Assembly: GCA_947623455.1 (NCBI GenBank)
Contig: OX392538.1
Span: 29,635,001 to 29,699,000, forward strand
Source: Mimachlamys varia
Taxonomy: Eukaryota > Mollusca > Bivalvia > Pectinida > Pectinidae
Length of the DNA: 64,000 bases
Reading direction: 5' to 3'
The first letter of the stretch is position 1. Every line of letters begins with the position of its first letter. A model generated the notes under the pieces. It saw only the letters and a program-made list of their open reading frames with translations, was not told the origin of the DNA and did not search any database. Below are positions 21,020 through 33,097 of the stretch, piece after piece. Made by a program: the position numbers and the translations under genes.

Positions 21020-22592
21020 AACACCTCGACACCTGTCTATAAAGGACAGACTCATCATCCCCACACAGTGCAATTTACTATATAATTAACCTCTGTATAA
21101 AGGACACCTGTCTATAAAGGACATACTCATCATCCACACACATTGCAATTTACTATATAACTTACCTCTCTATAAAGGGCACCTGTCTATAAAGGACAGA
21201 CTCTTCATTCCCACACAGTGCAATTCACTATATAATTAACCTCTGTATAAAGGACACCTGTCTATAAAGGACAGACTCATCATTCCCAAACAGTGCAATT
21301 TACTATATAATTTAACTCTCGATAAAGGCACCTGTCTATAAAGGACAGACTCATAATTCGCACACAGTGCAATTTACTATATAATTTAACTCTCGATAAA
21401 GGCACCTGTCTATAAAGGACAGACTCATCATTCCCACACAGTGCAATTTACTATATAATTAACCTCTGTATACAGGACACCTGTCTATAAAGGACAGACT
21501 CATCATTCCCACACAGTGCAATTCACTATATAACTAACCTCTGTATAAAGGACACCTGTCTATAAAGGACAGACTCATCATTCCCACACAGTGCAATTTA
21601 CTATATAATTAACCTCTGTATGAAGGACACCTGTCTATAAAGGACAGACTCATCATTCCCACACAGTGCAATTTACTATATAATTAACCTCTGTATAAAG
21701 GACACCTGTCTATAAAGGACAGACTCATCATTCCCAAACAGTGCAATTTACTATATAATGTAACTCTCGATAAAGGCACCTGTCTATAAAGGACAGACTC
21801 TTCATTCGCACACAGTGCAATTTACTATATAATTAACCTCTGTATAAAGGGCACCTGTCTATAAAGGACAGACTCATCATTCCCACACAGTACAATTTAC
21901 TATATAATTAACCTCTGTATAAAGGACACCTGTCTATAAAGGACAGACTCATCATTCCCACACAGTACAATCTACTATATAATTAACCTCTGTATGAAGG
22001 ACACCTGTCTATAAAGGACAGACTCTTCATTCCCACACTGTGCAATTTACTATATAATTAACCTCTGTATAAGGGACACCTGTCTATAAAGGACAGACTC
22101 ATCATCCCCACACAGTGCAATTTACTATATAATTAACCTCTGTATAAAGGACACCTGTCTATAAAGGACATACTCATCATTCCCACACTGTGCAATTCAC
22201 TATATAATTAACATCTCTATAAAGAAAACCTGTCTATAAAGGACAGACTCTTCATTCCCACACAGTGCAATTTACTATATAATTAACCTCTGTTTAAAGG
22301 ACACCTGTCTATACAGGACATACTCATCATTCCCAAGCAGTGCAATTTACTATATAATTTAACTCTCGATAAAGGCACCTGTCTATAAAGGACAGACTCT
22401 TCATTCCCACACAGTGCAATTTACTATATAATTAACATCTCTATAAAGGGCACCTGTCTATAAAGGACAGACTCATCATTCACACACAGTGCAATATACT
22501 ATATAATTAACCTCTTTATAAAGGACACCTGTCTATAAAGGACAAGTTTGCTCTGTCCCTTGGATGTCCGTTGTAGACAGGTTTGAATGTAG
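21020..22592 (+). repeat. 75-bp minisatellite array, about 20 units
   Basis: The unit runs 'ctctgtataaaggacacctg tctataaaggacagactcat cattcccacacagtgcaatt tactatataattaac' (spaces for reading; 75 bp). Variants carry 'ctctcgataaaggcacc' (two bases shorter), and these recur at intervals, pointing to higher-order duplication. The array ends in a distinct 3' flank ('agtttgctctgtcccttgga...gacaggtttgaatgtag', to 22592), which looks like the edge of a dispersed element from which the array expanded. Intron 5; non-coding. Confidence 0.92.
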
Positions 22593-23350
22593 AAATAGGT
22601 TTACCACAGAAAATGTTTAATAAGAAGAGAAACCAACAATAATTCCGCGGTGGTTGTTGGATAATTGGAAAAAAATTGATGGGCTTTTATCTGATTTGTT
22701 TTTTGTACGAATATTTTCACTGAATTTCTTAAAGGACCTGTTACCTTTTCTTTTCTTATAAAATTGCATAAAATATTTTCTATAAATATGTAAATTACAG
22801 ATCAGGACCCGGAAAGTAAATATATGAACATTATGAAAAATCCTATAGATATATGGTCACATGCACGAGATTAGTTCTCCCTGTACACTTACAATTCGAC
22901 ACGAACACGTCCTTGATTTGACTTGGTGACGTGTAATAGGTTTAGTTCCCCCGTACACGTATTAACTTTAGATGTGCACTTTTTAGATTTTGCCTAAACA
23001 CATTTCAGTTTTACTTCAACACTGCTAGTGATTAACAATTTTACTATTAATTTACTTATTCGACTGTACTAGTGAATTTTTTTCCTGTTGTTTATTTTCA
23101 TCTGAATACGAGTTCAATTTTACTTTACATGTGTCAATTTAACTTAACCACTTATTTGGTTTTATTTCCTAGTGTGTTCAAATTACCTGTTGCTTTGTTC
23201 GTGTGTGAGTGTGCGTGCATGCGTGCGTGCGTGGGTCCAGACAATGTGTTCAGCATATCGTTATAATAAGATTTGTTCAGATTTAATTCATATTTACAAC
23301 ATAGCATCACACGGTGAGGGACTACACTTATTTGATTTTTTGTGTACATA

Positions 23351-23568
23351 GATCAACGTTAAAGGTCAAAGATCATCGCTGACCTCTTTTAGAATAAAAT
23401 GCTTGCGTACACGATAGCTCATGACCATGTGGTGATCATCGATCAGCGTTAAAGGTCAAAGATCATCGTTGACCTCTTTTAGAATACAATGCTTGCGTAC
23501 ACGATAGCTCATGACCATGTGGTGATCATCGATCAGCGTTAAAGGTCAAACGTCACACTTGACCGCTT
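23351..23568 (+). repeat. 90-bp tandem repeat, ~2.4 units
   Basis: Units start at 23351, 23441 and 23531 ('gatca(a/g)cgttaaaggtcaa'). Each full unit has AGGTCA followed 11 bases later by TGACCT, nuclear-receptor-type half sites in inverted orientation. Recent duplication is clear; regulatory activity is not. Confidence 0.85.
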
Positions 23569-24346
23569 TGTGGAGATGGGAGGGGACTCTTTGTGAACCC
23601 CTGCTCTCTTTGCTTTTACTTTATCTGTAAACGATGTTTCTATTTATTTTCTTAATTACTTTTGTCTGTGTACCATATTAGTAATATCTCCACATGTGAT
23701 TGGGTCTATCTATACGCATGACAACTTCCACTTACATGTGTGTTTCAAACTTAAAGAAGTAAAATGTATACACTGATTTTAGTTTGATGTACATGAGTTA
23801 TACTAATTTATTTCAGTACAAGATATATAAGAGAATTACATAGAAAGTATTTATGTATATACAACCGGTAAAGTAATATAAGTTGTTTATATATTTAAGA
23901 ATCCTCTCTCCAAGTATTGTAAATGTACGTTTAATGAATATATTATGATCAATTAGTGTTAGTCACATGCATTTCTTTTTGGTATTCTTACTTTGGTAAT
24001 GCGTAAGGTTAAGAAATCGCTTAACCCAAGACTATGCATACACAATGAAAATGTCTGTGACATAGAATTACAACCAATGTGTGTTATATATTTCGTTGGC
24101 TTGCTCCAAAAATATACTTAATCATAGCCACTTTTTATTTATATTAACGTTTATCTTTTCGTTTGCTTTGTGTAGTTTTCAATTTTGATGTAGATCATGT
24201 CTAGCCCTAATAACATATCTTGTGTTGATTGGTCGTTTTCCAAATACTAATAGTAATGATAAAAACATTTTATGATGTCAATGTGTTATATAACCAGAGC
24301 AGTTTTAAAGTTGTAAAATACTATGTATTTCCTATTTCTTACCAAG

Positions 24347-24508
24347 AACCTGCAACTAACGAGATGTACTGCTTCGAAAACAAAGAATGTTACGGAGAAA
24401 AGGCTCCCGGTTATGACGGTGCACTTGTTACCGCCGATGAGTGTTGTTCAAGTGGGAAAGCTAAAAGTTGGGGAGAGTTCGACTCACCGATGTGTAATAA
24501 TTGTGACG
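24347..24508 (+). CDS. Exon 6: Cys-rich TB-like domain
   Basis: Encodes MYCFENKECYGEKAPGY, then TADECCSSGKAKSWGE and MCNNCD. Adjacent cysteines followed by a Gly-containing linker, a Trp-Gly and a final C-x-x-C resemble TGF-beta-binding (TB) domains of fibrillin, LTBP and properdin. The similarity is short and from memory, so treat it as a Cys-rich module of uncertain family. Phase 1 in and out, so the exon could be skipped or shuffled without changing the frame. Confidence 0.7.
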
Positions 24509-25434
24509 GTAGGTATCAAAACGTGAAAGAATAAAATGAATGCCCGAACAAAAATATGCAATATTCAATTAGATAGAAATCTAAAACTTTGACAAAGTAT
24601 CACATACCCAAATAAGACATGGAGAGTTGAACTTACAGCATATAAGGGGCAGACCGATGATATATATTTGATATCGTACGCGATAATTATTGAGATCACG
24701 ATAAATATGCACTTGGTAAATGGATCTTTTAAAACCGACGGTGCAAGAAAATATATGGCTTTCGATATCAAAGCCAGGCAGAGAATCAAAGAGGTTTGTG
24801 ATACCAAAATATGTTTTTCCCTTTGTAATAACACGATTTTAAGAATAATTATCAGCTGTATCTCCTTAATTTCTCTCTTATATCAATCGATTACATTTTT
24901 GCTTCCTGAGCTCGTTTATCTTTGTCATAACTAAATTCGATGGCTTTCTTACATCCCCTGCCGCGTTAAAATGTCATTGTAGTGATGGTAGTGTTGCAGG
25001 TTGTGGAAGTTAAATTATTTACAGAATACGCAGCTTTTAGATTTATGTGAACGACGAACTACCTAGTGTAGTAGTTTGTAGCTATCAAATAAACAAAATA
25101 TATGTAACGAAAACTTATTTTTTTCACATTTTTGTAACATTTGAGGGATGACATTGTTTGTCAGATCATCTAGCTTTTGAACGAACAATACTCCCCTTTG
25201 GTAGCAGTCTATAGTAGGATTTTGACAGGTTTCCCTTTCGACATCTACTACTATTTATCCAGCATAGTGATACGTTGCCGCATCATTTCTTACTATAATA
25301 CCATATGTTCCATTGTAATGTGCAACTAGAACGTTGCTCTTATCATGTCGTTATATTAAAAATAATATTTCTGCTCATTTCAAACTCAAGGATGACTACT
25401 TCATTTTCAATAATCACATTTTTATTGATTTTAG

Positions 25435-25643
25435 ACATTGCCGACGGTAGCGGTACACTGATCAACCAGAACACTACACTCAACTACAGAACTTGTCTTG
25501 CCTTTGGAAAAAGTTATTTCAGAACATTCGACGGTGTGGAATATCTATTCCAGGGAGAATGCAAATATGTATTAGCACAAGGAAGCGACTGGTCGATTGA
25601 AATCAAATCATTTGAATGTATTAGTGCCTGTGACTGTTTAAAG
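25435..25643 (+). CDS. Exon 7: VWD1, start of D1
   Basis: Encodes TCLAFGKSYFRTFDGVEYLF followed by QGECKYVLAQ, the standard opening of a von Willebrand type D domain (C-x(3)-G...TFDG...Y-x-F-x-G-x-C-x-Y-x-L). It continues to CISACDCLK. N-linked glycosylation sequon NTT lies near its start. Donor AAG|gtgagt in phase 0. Confidence 0.9.
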
Positions 25644-27630
25644 GTGAGTCAATGTTTGTGGACTTGTCAGGTAGCATAGTGGATGGCCTACTCGATAAAC
25701 TTACTATGATACTACTATGTGTCCGAAACCTGTTAATTACGGGTCGGAGTGACCTGTCACTATGCATGGATATTGTTGCGAGCAATCTTTTTTCATCTCC
25801 TACATCAGTCAATCAGCCTTTTGTGATATTGACCTGATATTTCTACTCTTAGATACACCGAGTTAATTTTGCGTTTATGGTGTCATATTTATAGTTGTCG
25901 AGGTAATAAAGATTTATTCTATTAAGAAATGACGAGAGAATCTGATATGATAAATTATATCGAGACAGTATGTATGGCTTTATCAAAGTATGTTAATCGT
26001 CAGCATAAATTTTAAATTAGATTAAATTGTATAAAGCCCGATGTAGTTTCTCAACTACATAAACTTGTCACACTAAAAAGGCAACAAAAGTGAAATTGCT
26101 AACGAAAATTAAAACGTCATAATGTAAATAAGATCAGGGATCTGGAGTCTTATTTAAATTCTTTAATGCCCCTGAAACTGGCACTGCCCATTGTTACTGA
26201 CATATTAAAAGTAAAAACAAATTGTGATCCGGCTAAGGGTATAAGTTCAACGTAGATGATAACATTTCAAGTTTAAAAGAAAATAAAAAAATAAAAATAT
26301 CTTACTTATAGGTTACTAAATGAAGTACTCTGAAATACTTTACCTAACATAAGTGATCTTGAAGTCATTGAAATGTAGTTATGATTTTTTTTTTATATAT
26401 ATAAATTAAATTCATTTACTTTCAAAGTCAAGAAAAAGACTAAAAGGAATAAACTCTCACCACAGTACTGTATGTGCTGAATTTGGTTTATGCCAATTTT
26501 CGAAATTATATTGGTCGAATGTATTAAGAATTGCAAACGAATTTTTCCAGAAGGCACATAAAGGATGTAAATATGATGGTGTGGTAGATTGGTCGCTGAA
26601 TCTTTTAACATTTGAAAAATTCAATGTTATCGACCTCCTTTTACTGATATCCTCATTTTCAATTAGCTGTCTATGGCATATACGTAGTGTATGTATTGCT
26701 ACATCTTTTAATTGTTATTGTCATGCTAGCTGACTATTGGTACAAAAACGTTTGTTTTGAAACCGTCTGCAAGCCACCGTCCTGCATGTTTACAGTTTCA
26801 TAATACGCGATAATGTTTTAAACAGTATATTGATACAGATAATGGTACAACAAAAATTTGAGTTAGTACATTTTCATTTGAACGTTGTTAATTAGTTGAT
26901 AAAAAACATCTTCGAAAGATTAACGGTTGTAACTAAACTATATACAGTATATAATAGCATCAATAGAAGCAGATGTTTGCATAGCAAAGAAGAAATTCGC
27001 AGAAATTGTAAGCTAAATGGACGCAACTTTCTTATATTTATTGATAAAGCATAGTCGAGTGGTATTGCAAACATTCATTACTGAAATATGTATAAGTAGT
27101 AATTTTGAAAAAAAGGTTAATAAATGCATGCCTGTCATTCAAGCCATTTTACTGTACCTTATGTCCCATACAGTTTGTTAAAAATAAGTTAATACATATT
27201 TATGTAAAAAAAAAGATTACAAAAAAGTTAAGTGTATTGTAATAGTTTGTAAAATATTAGAAGATATCAGCTATGGTCCGATTTTCCTCATCTCTTATTG
27301 GCACGTGAGTGTCCATATTTTGTGATATTTACCTGATATTTTTACTTTTAGAAACACCGAGCTGATTTTGTATTTATGCTGTCATAATCATTGCGACGTC
27401 ACAGTTCCCTACTGTATATGTCATGATTTATCAAGATAGATACAATGCAATTGCAGTCTTTTGCAAACAACTTTCATATCCAATATAGAAACAAAGGAGC
27501 TTTGATTCAGTTAATACTGGAGTTATACCGACCTGGTGGAAAAAAATATTAACGGACACCAAAGCTCGATAATATATAAATATACAAAATTTGAGGTACG
27601 TTTTTGATTATTTTGTTTTTCATTTAACAG
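25644..27630. other. Intron 7, nothing recognised
   Basis: About 2 kb between the first two VWD1 exons. AT-rich; the 63-, 61-, 72- and 60-aa frames on either strand have no domain or splice logic. The phrases 'tttttctgatatttac/tacctgatatttttacttttaga' recur (about 25836 and 27330), suggesting an old duplication. Confidence 0.45.
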
Positions 27631-27736
27631 AAAGTGACAATACGTTACCAAGGTCAGGTACTGGTTATCTTCCAAGGAACACTAACAATCAACGATGTTG
27701 AAGAGACCCTTACAGATGTTGCTCAGATCAAAAACG
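27631..27736 (+). CDS. Exon 8: VWD1, middle
   Basis: Encodes KVTIRYQGQVLVIFQGTLTI and DVEETLTDVAQIKNG. The alternating hydrophobic strands correspond to the 'K-x-V-x-V...G...V' beta-strand region of VWD domains. Clean 'ttaacag' acceptor and AACG|gtaaat donor; phase 0 in, phase 1 out. Confidence 0.85.
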
Positions 27737-28121
27737 GTAAATACAAAAAGATGTGTATTTGTACTTCATCTACTTTGGTTTCATTACAATCAGACAAAAT
27801 CGGGTTTTTGTGATATTGGCTTGGTGTAATTAGGTTTGAGATGTCAATTTTGACTTTATGATGTTATTTCATGTTACTCTTTGCGAAAGCGGATTTTTAT
27901 CATGATTAGGTTATCCTTTAAATTCTTTCTTGATTAATGATGGAAACATGTTAACTGCAAATCATGAATACGATTCTATGCACTGTTATTGGTTTGATAT
28001 GTATTTCATTAGCCCCAAAAGGGATGTTGACGTCGATCTCGTCACTGTCAAGATTGTCTTTGAATATTCAATCTAAAGATAACTGATAAATATTCTGTCA
28101 TCCTCGATACATACATACTAG

Positions 28122-28415
28122 TTGCTGCTCCCTGCTAGATGCTCAGCATTATGGGGATGGAACGAATGGTTCACCCGTTGTCAGTATAATGTTACCGGGT
28201 GGGTGTTCTACTGGAGAGTCTTCGGCAGTATCCTTCAGTGTGGTAGCACGTTAAATCTTGAAATATATCCGGACTATCACAAAGAGGCTTACACGAACAT
28301 ACCACAGCCTCACAAATACACACATGCACTCAACATACACAAGCACATCGCATACAACTGGATGCTCTCCTTAAATGACCCTGGCTGTAGGTAGGCGGTA
28401 CAAAACCAGACCAAA
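28122..28415 (+). repeat. Repeat family R1, longest copy
   Basis: From 'tgctccctgctagatgctca' through 'gttaccgggtgggtgttcta', 'cttacacgaacataccacag' and 'ctccttaaatgaccctggct' to 'aaaccagaccaaact'. About 290 bp, SINE-sized, and a 90-aa frame across it is accidental. Sequence very like this is frequent in bivalve genomes (recollection). Confidence 0.7.
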
Positions 28416-28639
28416 CTAAATTAGTCAGCACATCTATCACGATGTTTGGCGGTGTAAATTTCAACCTTGTAGTGTTTTGGTTTTATTTCATTCAACATTA
28501 TATTCATTATATCAGAAAATATATATTCTATGGATTCAATGGAGCAGATACAAGACAATAATAAATAGACAGCTTTACCAACCTGCTGAATTTAATATCT
28601 TGTGTTTATTTTATGAAAATCACTAAGTTCATAATTGGC

Positions 28640-28702
28640 CCTTAGTTTGATCGATTTGCAGTTCGTATTTTGGTTTAGTTGACGCTTCAGTATTCTGATT
28701 TG
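28640..28702 (+). repeat. R2 3'-end fragment
   Basis: 'agtttgatcgatttgcag...ttttggtttagttgacgcttcagtattctgattt' matches the last ~60 bp of R2, 50 bp upstream of exon 9. Confidence 0.6.
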
Positions 28703-28751
28703 TTTGACATCCGCTGATTCTATTGTTTACGAAATGTGTTGCATTTTTCAG

Positions 28752-28916
28752 GAGTAACTTTTATGAAGAGATTGAATTTGTGGATAATGATTAAGACACA
28801 AGAGTTCCGAATGAAACTTGACGATAAATCGACAGTGTACGTGACTGTGGATAAGGATATCGCCAGTAAAGAGGAAATACTAGGTCTTTGCGGACGGTAC
28901 AGTGGAGATGCATCAG
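28752..28916 (+). CDS. Exon 9: VWD1, GLCG end
   Basis: Encodes the C-terminal strands of VWD1, ending KEEILGLCGRYSGDAS. GLCG carries the domain's conserved Cys, and the following Y-S-G-D...D-D is the usual calcium-loop region. The first Cys of a VWF-style CGLC motif is replaced by Leu (LGLC). Confidence 0.88.
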
Positions 28917-28989
28917 GTAAAGTAAAACTTAAGTCATGTTTTGGATCACACTATTTATATTATCTCTGCATTTGTACTAAATATAGTAA

Positions 28990-30238
28990 CTAACAGATCA
29001 AAAATGTATTTCCCAAATAACTCAGATTCGCATAAGATTATAAACAAATTGATTGTGAGTACAAATCGAAGTTAAACATTTTTTTTTTAAATTTGATTAA
29101 ACGTATCATGTCTTTATTTGACATATTCTGTTTACATGGGAAGCTATGCAAAAATTCCATATATATCACAAACTGTAAATAGTATGCTTACTCATAGTCG
29201 TATTATGTCGAGGCTCGTGCGTTGTTAATCGAGACACTCTGTTTATGCCCACTAAACTTAAATGGAGCCGGATTAATCCCATACATATTAGTCCTGTGCT
29301 ACAATAGGATACGTAAATCTCTGTTCATACGGCACTAAAATAAATAAATATAAAAAAAAAACGATCTGGTAGAGAAATATGATAGTTAAATACCGTTTGC
29401 AAATGACTATTTTTCAACTTGTTAGATTGTTTTTATTGTTCATGAATTGACAATATTAATTTAAGATATGACTGAGCATATATACAGATTTCCTCTTATT
29501 GCGGCTTCCGTTTTATTAATTTTTAAAGTAGCTATTTCGGAATTAACTTGAGATTTTTTTTTCTGCTCACCGTCGTCTATATTGAAACTCAGTTTTAGAA
29601 CTTTAATGCCACTTTATGGCAATAAATACAAACAAATACTGAATAATTTTAATTGTCGTAAAGTAACGTTCGTATTGTGACCTACAGATATGGATATGAT
29701 TGTGGTTTTGAAAATTTTAAGTTGACTTTAATATCAATAAAATAGTCAATAACGTAAATTATCTATAAATAAATTTTCGGGAGCTTCAATTTTTGGAAAA
29801 AGTTGCTGATCATGATAAACGTGATATTTAAACACCTCTAAAATGTTTAACTCGTGGTTAATGAAATCAAAATGATTTACATGTAAATTTATAATAAAAT
29901 GAAATAAAAAAATTGTCCTGGTGAATAATTGACGGTTGTTTAAGGTCACTGTAAAAGGTTTGGTCGTCTGAATGAAGGGTGGTTGGGGTAGAAAGCTTCA
30001 TGTTGCCTCCCCCTCCCGACCCCGGATTATTTTTTGTTGAATATGACGAAGGACTATTAAAAAGACATATTACGAAGGGGTTAGATTCGTAACCTTTCTT
30101 TCAGACCCGTGTTTGTAAAATAATTAAAGAACGAATGCATTGTATGTTCTTAAATTATGAGTCTTAATTTATCTGTTGATGTGGTTTTTTCATCTCTTTT
30201 CGTTCTCAACATTTTGATGTAAACACTCCATTTCATAA
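28990..30238. other. Intron 9, left part
   Basis: No repeat or coding feature identified with confidence; A/T-rich. Confidence 0.45.
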
Positions 30239-30450
30239 TACAGTCCGACCTCGTTATTTCGAATTCACATAACTAAAACACCCCGTTTAATTCGAAATAT
30301 TTCTACGGTCTCGGAAAAGTTAAACACAAGTTTATTTATTCATATGGGCCTTTCGGCGCATAAGTGGAAGCAACTTAACATTCGATCGCAATTTACTCGA
30401 ATACTTTGTTAACTAGATCTTTTCCATTGGTCCCGCCGACTTTGACTGTA
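30239..30450. mobile_element. pogo/Tigger-like MITE, second copy
   Basis: The ends TACAGTCCGACCTCGTTATTTCGAA and GACTTTGACTGTA form the same TIR type as 19825-19973 but with a different, longer interior. Starts 175 bp upstream of exon 10. Confidence 0.68.
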
Positions 30451-30624
30451 CCATTTGACTGTATTTCATATTCAAAACTATTCTCTCGGGATCTTAATAA
30501 TTTCATAGCTGTCTCATTTCTACTTGTTTACTTTAATGGCATTTCTTGGTTTCGTTTTTTCTGAACAGGTTAAGTGTACAGATAAACAAAGATAGTAAAG
30601 ATTGATGTTTTTTTTCTTATATAG

Positions 30625-30704
30625 ACGATTTCAAGATGAGGTCCGGACAGCAAACTTCAAATCCAACAACATTCGGAAATTCCTGGAATATTGATGAAAA
30701 CTTT
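30625..30704 (+). CDS. Exon 10: VWD1 tail
   Basis: Encodes DDFKMRSGQQTSNPTTFGNS then WNIDENF. 'FGNSW' is the conserved VWD C-terminal strand that leads into the C8 domain. Donor TTT|gtacgt, phase 0. Confidence 0.85.
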
Positions 30705-30999
30705 GTACGTGTTAACGAGGATTTACTTTATTTTTGCTTTTTGACACATTTGTTTCGTCATATCGTGTAATGTATGTGGCCAAATCTGCACTGGGTATCT
30801 AGATTTAAACATATTGTAATATAATTCAATGTGCTTTGTTCAGTCAATTTAAAACCAATTTTGATAATAATACTTCCCTAAACGACAAGAACAATACATA
30901 CCATGCTCTCAGATTACAAGATTTTAATCCATTTTAATTTGTTTGCATGTAAATCAACATTGAAACCGTTCCAATGTATATTGAATTATATATTTGAAG

Positions 31000-31110
31000 T
31001 GCCCCTCAGCTAGTGCTATCCAGCCCTGCAAGGACGAAGTGGAACAAGCCAACGCAGTTGCAGCATGTGGCATATTGCGTATGAATACCTTCAGAGATTG
31101 CAGAAACTAC
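31000..31110 (+). CDS. Exon 11: C8 domain of D1, first half
   Basis: Begins with Cys (CPSASAIQPCKDEVEQAN) and ends FRDCRNY. The cysteine spacing fits the first four of the eight Cys in the C8 module that follows each VWD. The following intron is only ~340 bp. Phase 0 at both ends. Confidence 0.83.
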
Positions 31111-31451
31111 GTAAGAATGCTTTTTCAAACCAGTATCAAAACCATTCGGCTTATTGTGCATAATCGCATTGGTAAACACTTGAACCCAATAATGCTTGCA
31201 GCAATATATAGCAGAACGTTCGATGAATTTATTTCGTTTGTATCAATAACATAAAGTGATATTAACTCGGCGCTTAATTCTGTGGAGTTTCAACCAAATG
31301 ACATAGAATAATATGTATATAAATCAATTATTTATACTGTTACTACGCAGATAACAGTTTTCTAGTACATAAACATGCATAGTACATGCATATCATTCGT
31401 ATACCAACTATTTTCTCATTGGTAGTCTTCATAATTTGTTTTGTCAAAAAG

Positions 31452-31608
31452 GTTCGCTTTAGCACATGGTACCAGCTTTGTGTTGCCGAATACTGTAAGG
31501 CCGCAGCCGAGGACAAAGAGAGGGTGCGATGTAAAGTGGTTGGTGGTTATGCTCATGAATGTGCCCAAAACGACATCGTAGTTAATTGGAGGAATTCGGA
31601 GCTATGTG
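31452..31608 (+). CDS. Exon 12: C8 domain of D1, second half
   Basis: Encodes VRFSTWYQLCVAEYC, then CKVVGGYAHECAQNDIVVNW ending ELC. The start was set at 'aaaaag|GTT' (31452) because only that AG keeps the frame and gives the expected spacing from FRDC to LCVAEYC. A second AG 11 bases downstream would shift the frame. It lacks the CSC...GDCxCxC cluster seen in the D3 C8. Confidence 0.82.
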
Positions 31609-32189
31609 GTACGGATTTAAGCCTATCGTTGAATTTTTGTTTATATTTTTTTGTTTGTTTAACAGTTTTCTATTTCGTCATGTTTCGTGGTTATTTTTCA
31701 ATTTGCGCAAGTGAAATTGAACATATTGCGAATCTATCTTCGATAAATGAATTCGTGCTGAACAGAAGGTATCACAGTATAACCGGAGGAAAATAGACAA
31801 ATGTTATATATATTGGGTCTTTTTATGTGAATGCTTCATAACTATCCATGTCTGATTAATGGATATAAATATAATTTCAATTATATCTCAACTTGATGAC
31901 GTCATAGAATTGTGTCGCGTTCACGGAAGGAACTGCACACGTTTGATAAAGTGCAAATTCTCTTGTTTAACTGCTGGAGTGAATATTTGTGTAGATTTTA
32001 TATATCTATGATTACGTTGTTAGCTCCTCATATACATACTAGATCACAAGTATGGTCTGCTTTCATGTGTTTTCAAAAATCTTCCACTGTAATCCTTGTA
32101 TACATTTGCTTGAATCATTTGACTAACAAAGATTAAGCTATGAACATTTAATCTCCCAATGAAATGACGATGTCGTCCCTATTCATAGT

Positions 32190-32275
32190 TATAGATTTCA
32201 TGACGAGTGTCGTTCAGGGAGCAGACGACGCTTAATCTTCCGGAACACCTGGTCTTAGTATTTCTTTTACTTACC
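32190..32275 (+). repeat. R2 fragment
   Basis: 'agatttcatgacgagtgtcg...gagcagacgacgcttaatcttccggaacacctggtctta' matches the middle of R2. Both ends are lost. Confidence 0.65.
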
Positions 32276-32447
32276 ATGGGGTATCCATTGAACTATTTTC
32301 TTTGCTCATATATGCCTCTTTCGCAAACGATTTGGAGTTATGATAATGAAAATGCTTCTTATTCCCTGATATTTTATTAAAAATGAAAAAAACCCGACAA
32401 TGTTACTGAATGTTAAATTTGATACACAATTTCTTCATTTTTTTTAG

Positions 32448-32694
32448 CGCCAGAGTGTCCCGCAGGTCTTGTGTACAATGAATGCGTATCCCCATGTCAA
32501 AAAAGTTGTTCAAATCTGTTTGCTGAACTCTCCGATGAATGCCAAAGTAAGACTGAATGCGTCCCTGGTTGTACCTGTCCTCCGGGGCGTATTTGGCAAG
32601 GGACAGGCTGTGTGGAATTAGAAGAATGTAACTGTTCTTACCAAGACAAGTTTTTTGCACCAAATGGCACCATTAGAAGCGATTGTAATGAATG
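32448..32694 (+). CDS. Exon 13: TIL1 and start of E1
   Basis: Encodes a ten-cysteine trypsin-inhibitor-like (TIL) module from ECPAGLVYNECVSPCQKSC to CVELEEC, with VPGCTCPPG in the middle. E1 then starts with NCSYQDKFFAPNGTI. Splits a Cys codon (TG|C) at the donor, completed by exon 14. In D assemblies TIL-E follows C8 and closes each D unit. Confidence 0.9.
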
Positions 32695-32907
32695 GTGAGT
32701 AATATATAGAATATAGTTTTCAAAGCAGTTAATATGAATCCTCTTATTTTACATGGCATACAATGATATTCCTATCACCGTTTACTTTTTTACATTGATG
32801 TGCATTAAAATTCATATATATCTTAAAAGAAAATCAATTGCAAATGTTTTAATTTTGGCTCTTTGATTTACCTCAACATATGATAATATTACAAAGAAAA
32901 AGGGTAG

Positions 32908-32964
32908 CAAGAGGAAGTAACTCTATCAAGAGGAAGTAACTCTGTCAAGAGGAAGTAACTCTGT
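32908..32964 (+). repeat. 19-bp tandem repeat, three units
   Basis: CAAGAGGAAGTAACTCTGT occurs three times head to tail (one has TAT for TGT). In intron 13. Confidence 0.95.
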
Positions 32965-33097
32965 TTACGCACGCATGTGTAACCGTTCCAGAGCTTTGCT
33001 CTTTTTAAGTATGTTTGAGCAGATTATATTGATATGAAAACTAGAAACAATTTGCAATTCAGACGTATTACAAAGTGTGACTGTTTAACTATTTAAG

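Noticed and set aside
21020..22592. CRISPR-like array
   Set aside because: Units are contiguous with no unique spacers, and the context is a eukaryotic intron.
32448..32663. 86-aa minus-strand frame opposite exon 13
   Set aside because: Antisense shadow of the TIL1 exon.
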